The notes beneath the pieces are model-generated. The model did no database searches. It was not told the DNA's origin and was given only the letters and a program-made list of their open reading frames with translations. This document shows, in pieces, positions 63,781 through 64,000 of a stretch of 64,000 nucleotides of DNA. Source of the stretch: Incurvaria masculella (lineage: Eukaryota > Arthropoda > Insecta > Lepidoptera > Incurvariidae); the NCBI GenBank assembly GCA_946894095.1, contig OX335646.2:15990077-16054076 (forward strand), written 5' to 3'. The position numbers were made by a program, and so were the translations under genes. Numbering within the stretch: the first letter of the stretch is position 1; the number at the start of each line of letters is the position of its first letter.

Positions 63781-64000
63781 ACTGTAATAGAATAAAATGC
63801 GATGTATGCGTTGCATACATATAGTCCTCGTCAGTTAAAACACATACATAAATGTTTTTTACAACAGGTGCGGGTAACGACTGTTGTAGAAATCGTGAAT
63901 CTTGCTAGTCGCTGCTGGCGTGTTCTTTATCTTTAGTATTTTATTATTCTTTAACTTTTTCGACCAACATTTATTATTTATGTATTCACTTTCATTGGAA
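63781..64000. other. No recognised feature to the window edge
   Basis: AT-rich; no repeat or exon signal. Confidence 0.4.

Noticed and set aside
1..64000. CRISPR array, bacterial operon, integron or phage content
   Set aside because: No regularly spaced direct repeats, no compact gene arrays and no bacterial gene signals; introns and eukaryotic repeats throughout.

Overview
The window looks like nuclear DNA from a moth or butterfly. It is AT-rich, intron-dominated and crowded with short transposon remnants. The basis is a tRNA-derived SINE in about 17 copies, a CCGTCC-rich dispersed repeat ending in a GTGCGAG/CTCGCAC hairpin, LINE 3' ends with AATAAA-type tails, many small inverted-repeat elements and a mariner. 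There is no operon structure, ribosome-binding-site pattern or CRISPR array. I did not identify the species.

Two host genes can be built with splice sites. The left end (101-3563, minus) is a secreted EndoU-family (poly(U)-specific endoribonuclease) gene. Four exons join in phase and its 3' end lies outside the window. Its first catalytic histidine is asparagine, so it may be a pseudoenzyme. At 10215-11418 (plus) is a three-exon gene for a small secreted proline-rich protein with five AVTPPKP repeats and a distinct Tyr-rich tail. I do not recognise that protein. The third firm coding region is an intact DD34D mariner transposase (26858-27883) in an element with matching inverted ends and a TA duplication.

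The rest, from about 11.4 kb to the right edge, is gene-poor. It holds GC-rich islands that end in consensus splice donors and look like non-coding first exons: 7.4-7.6 kb (-), 23.1-23.4 kb (+), 24.2-24.4 kb (-), 34.1-34.4 kb (+), 40.3-40.6 kb (-) and 60.6-60.7 kb (+). A few short internal exon candidates lie at 44869-44923 (+), 52014-52087 (+), 34621-34768 (-) and 63566-63609 (-). A short signal-peptide reading frame begins at 63375. These are inferences from splice signals and composition; their genes would extend outside the window or be long non-coding RNAs.

The repeats form clear families, named here for cross-reference: SINE-1; LINE-A (YADD reverse transcriptase), LINE-B, LINE-C and LINE-J; MITE-A (fold-back, TTGGAATTCC or CTGGCATTC ends); MITE-B (110 bp, CGTATTCAGAG ends); MITE-C (fold-back, CACCTAAATTGGCG); MITE-D (CACCACCTCC); MITE-E (GGGGTCCATTCAG, flanked by 3-bp CTG or CAG); and Rep-1 to Rep-4. 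Several are nested, which gives relative ages. Two elements carry tRNA-like sequence between inverted repeats. One of these (28.6 kb) resembles a bacterial tRNA-Leu. A 167-bp tandem satellite lies at 55.5-56.0 kb.
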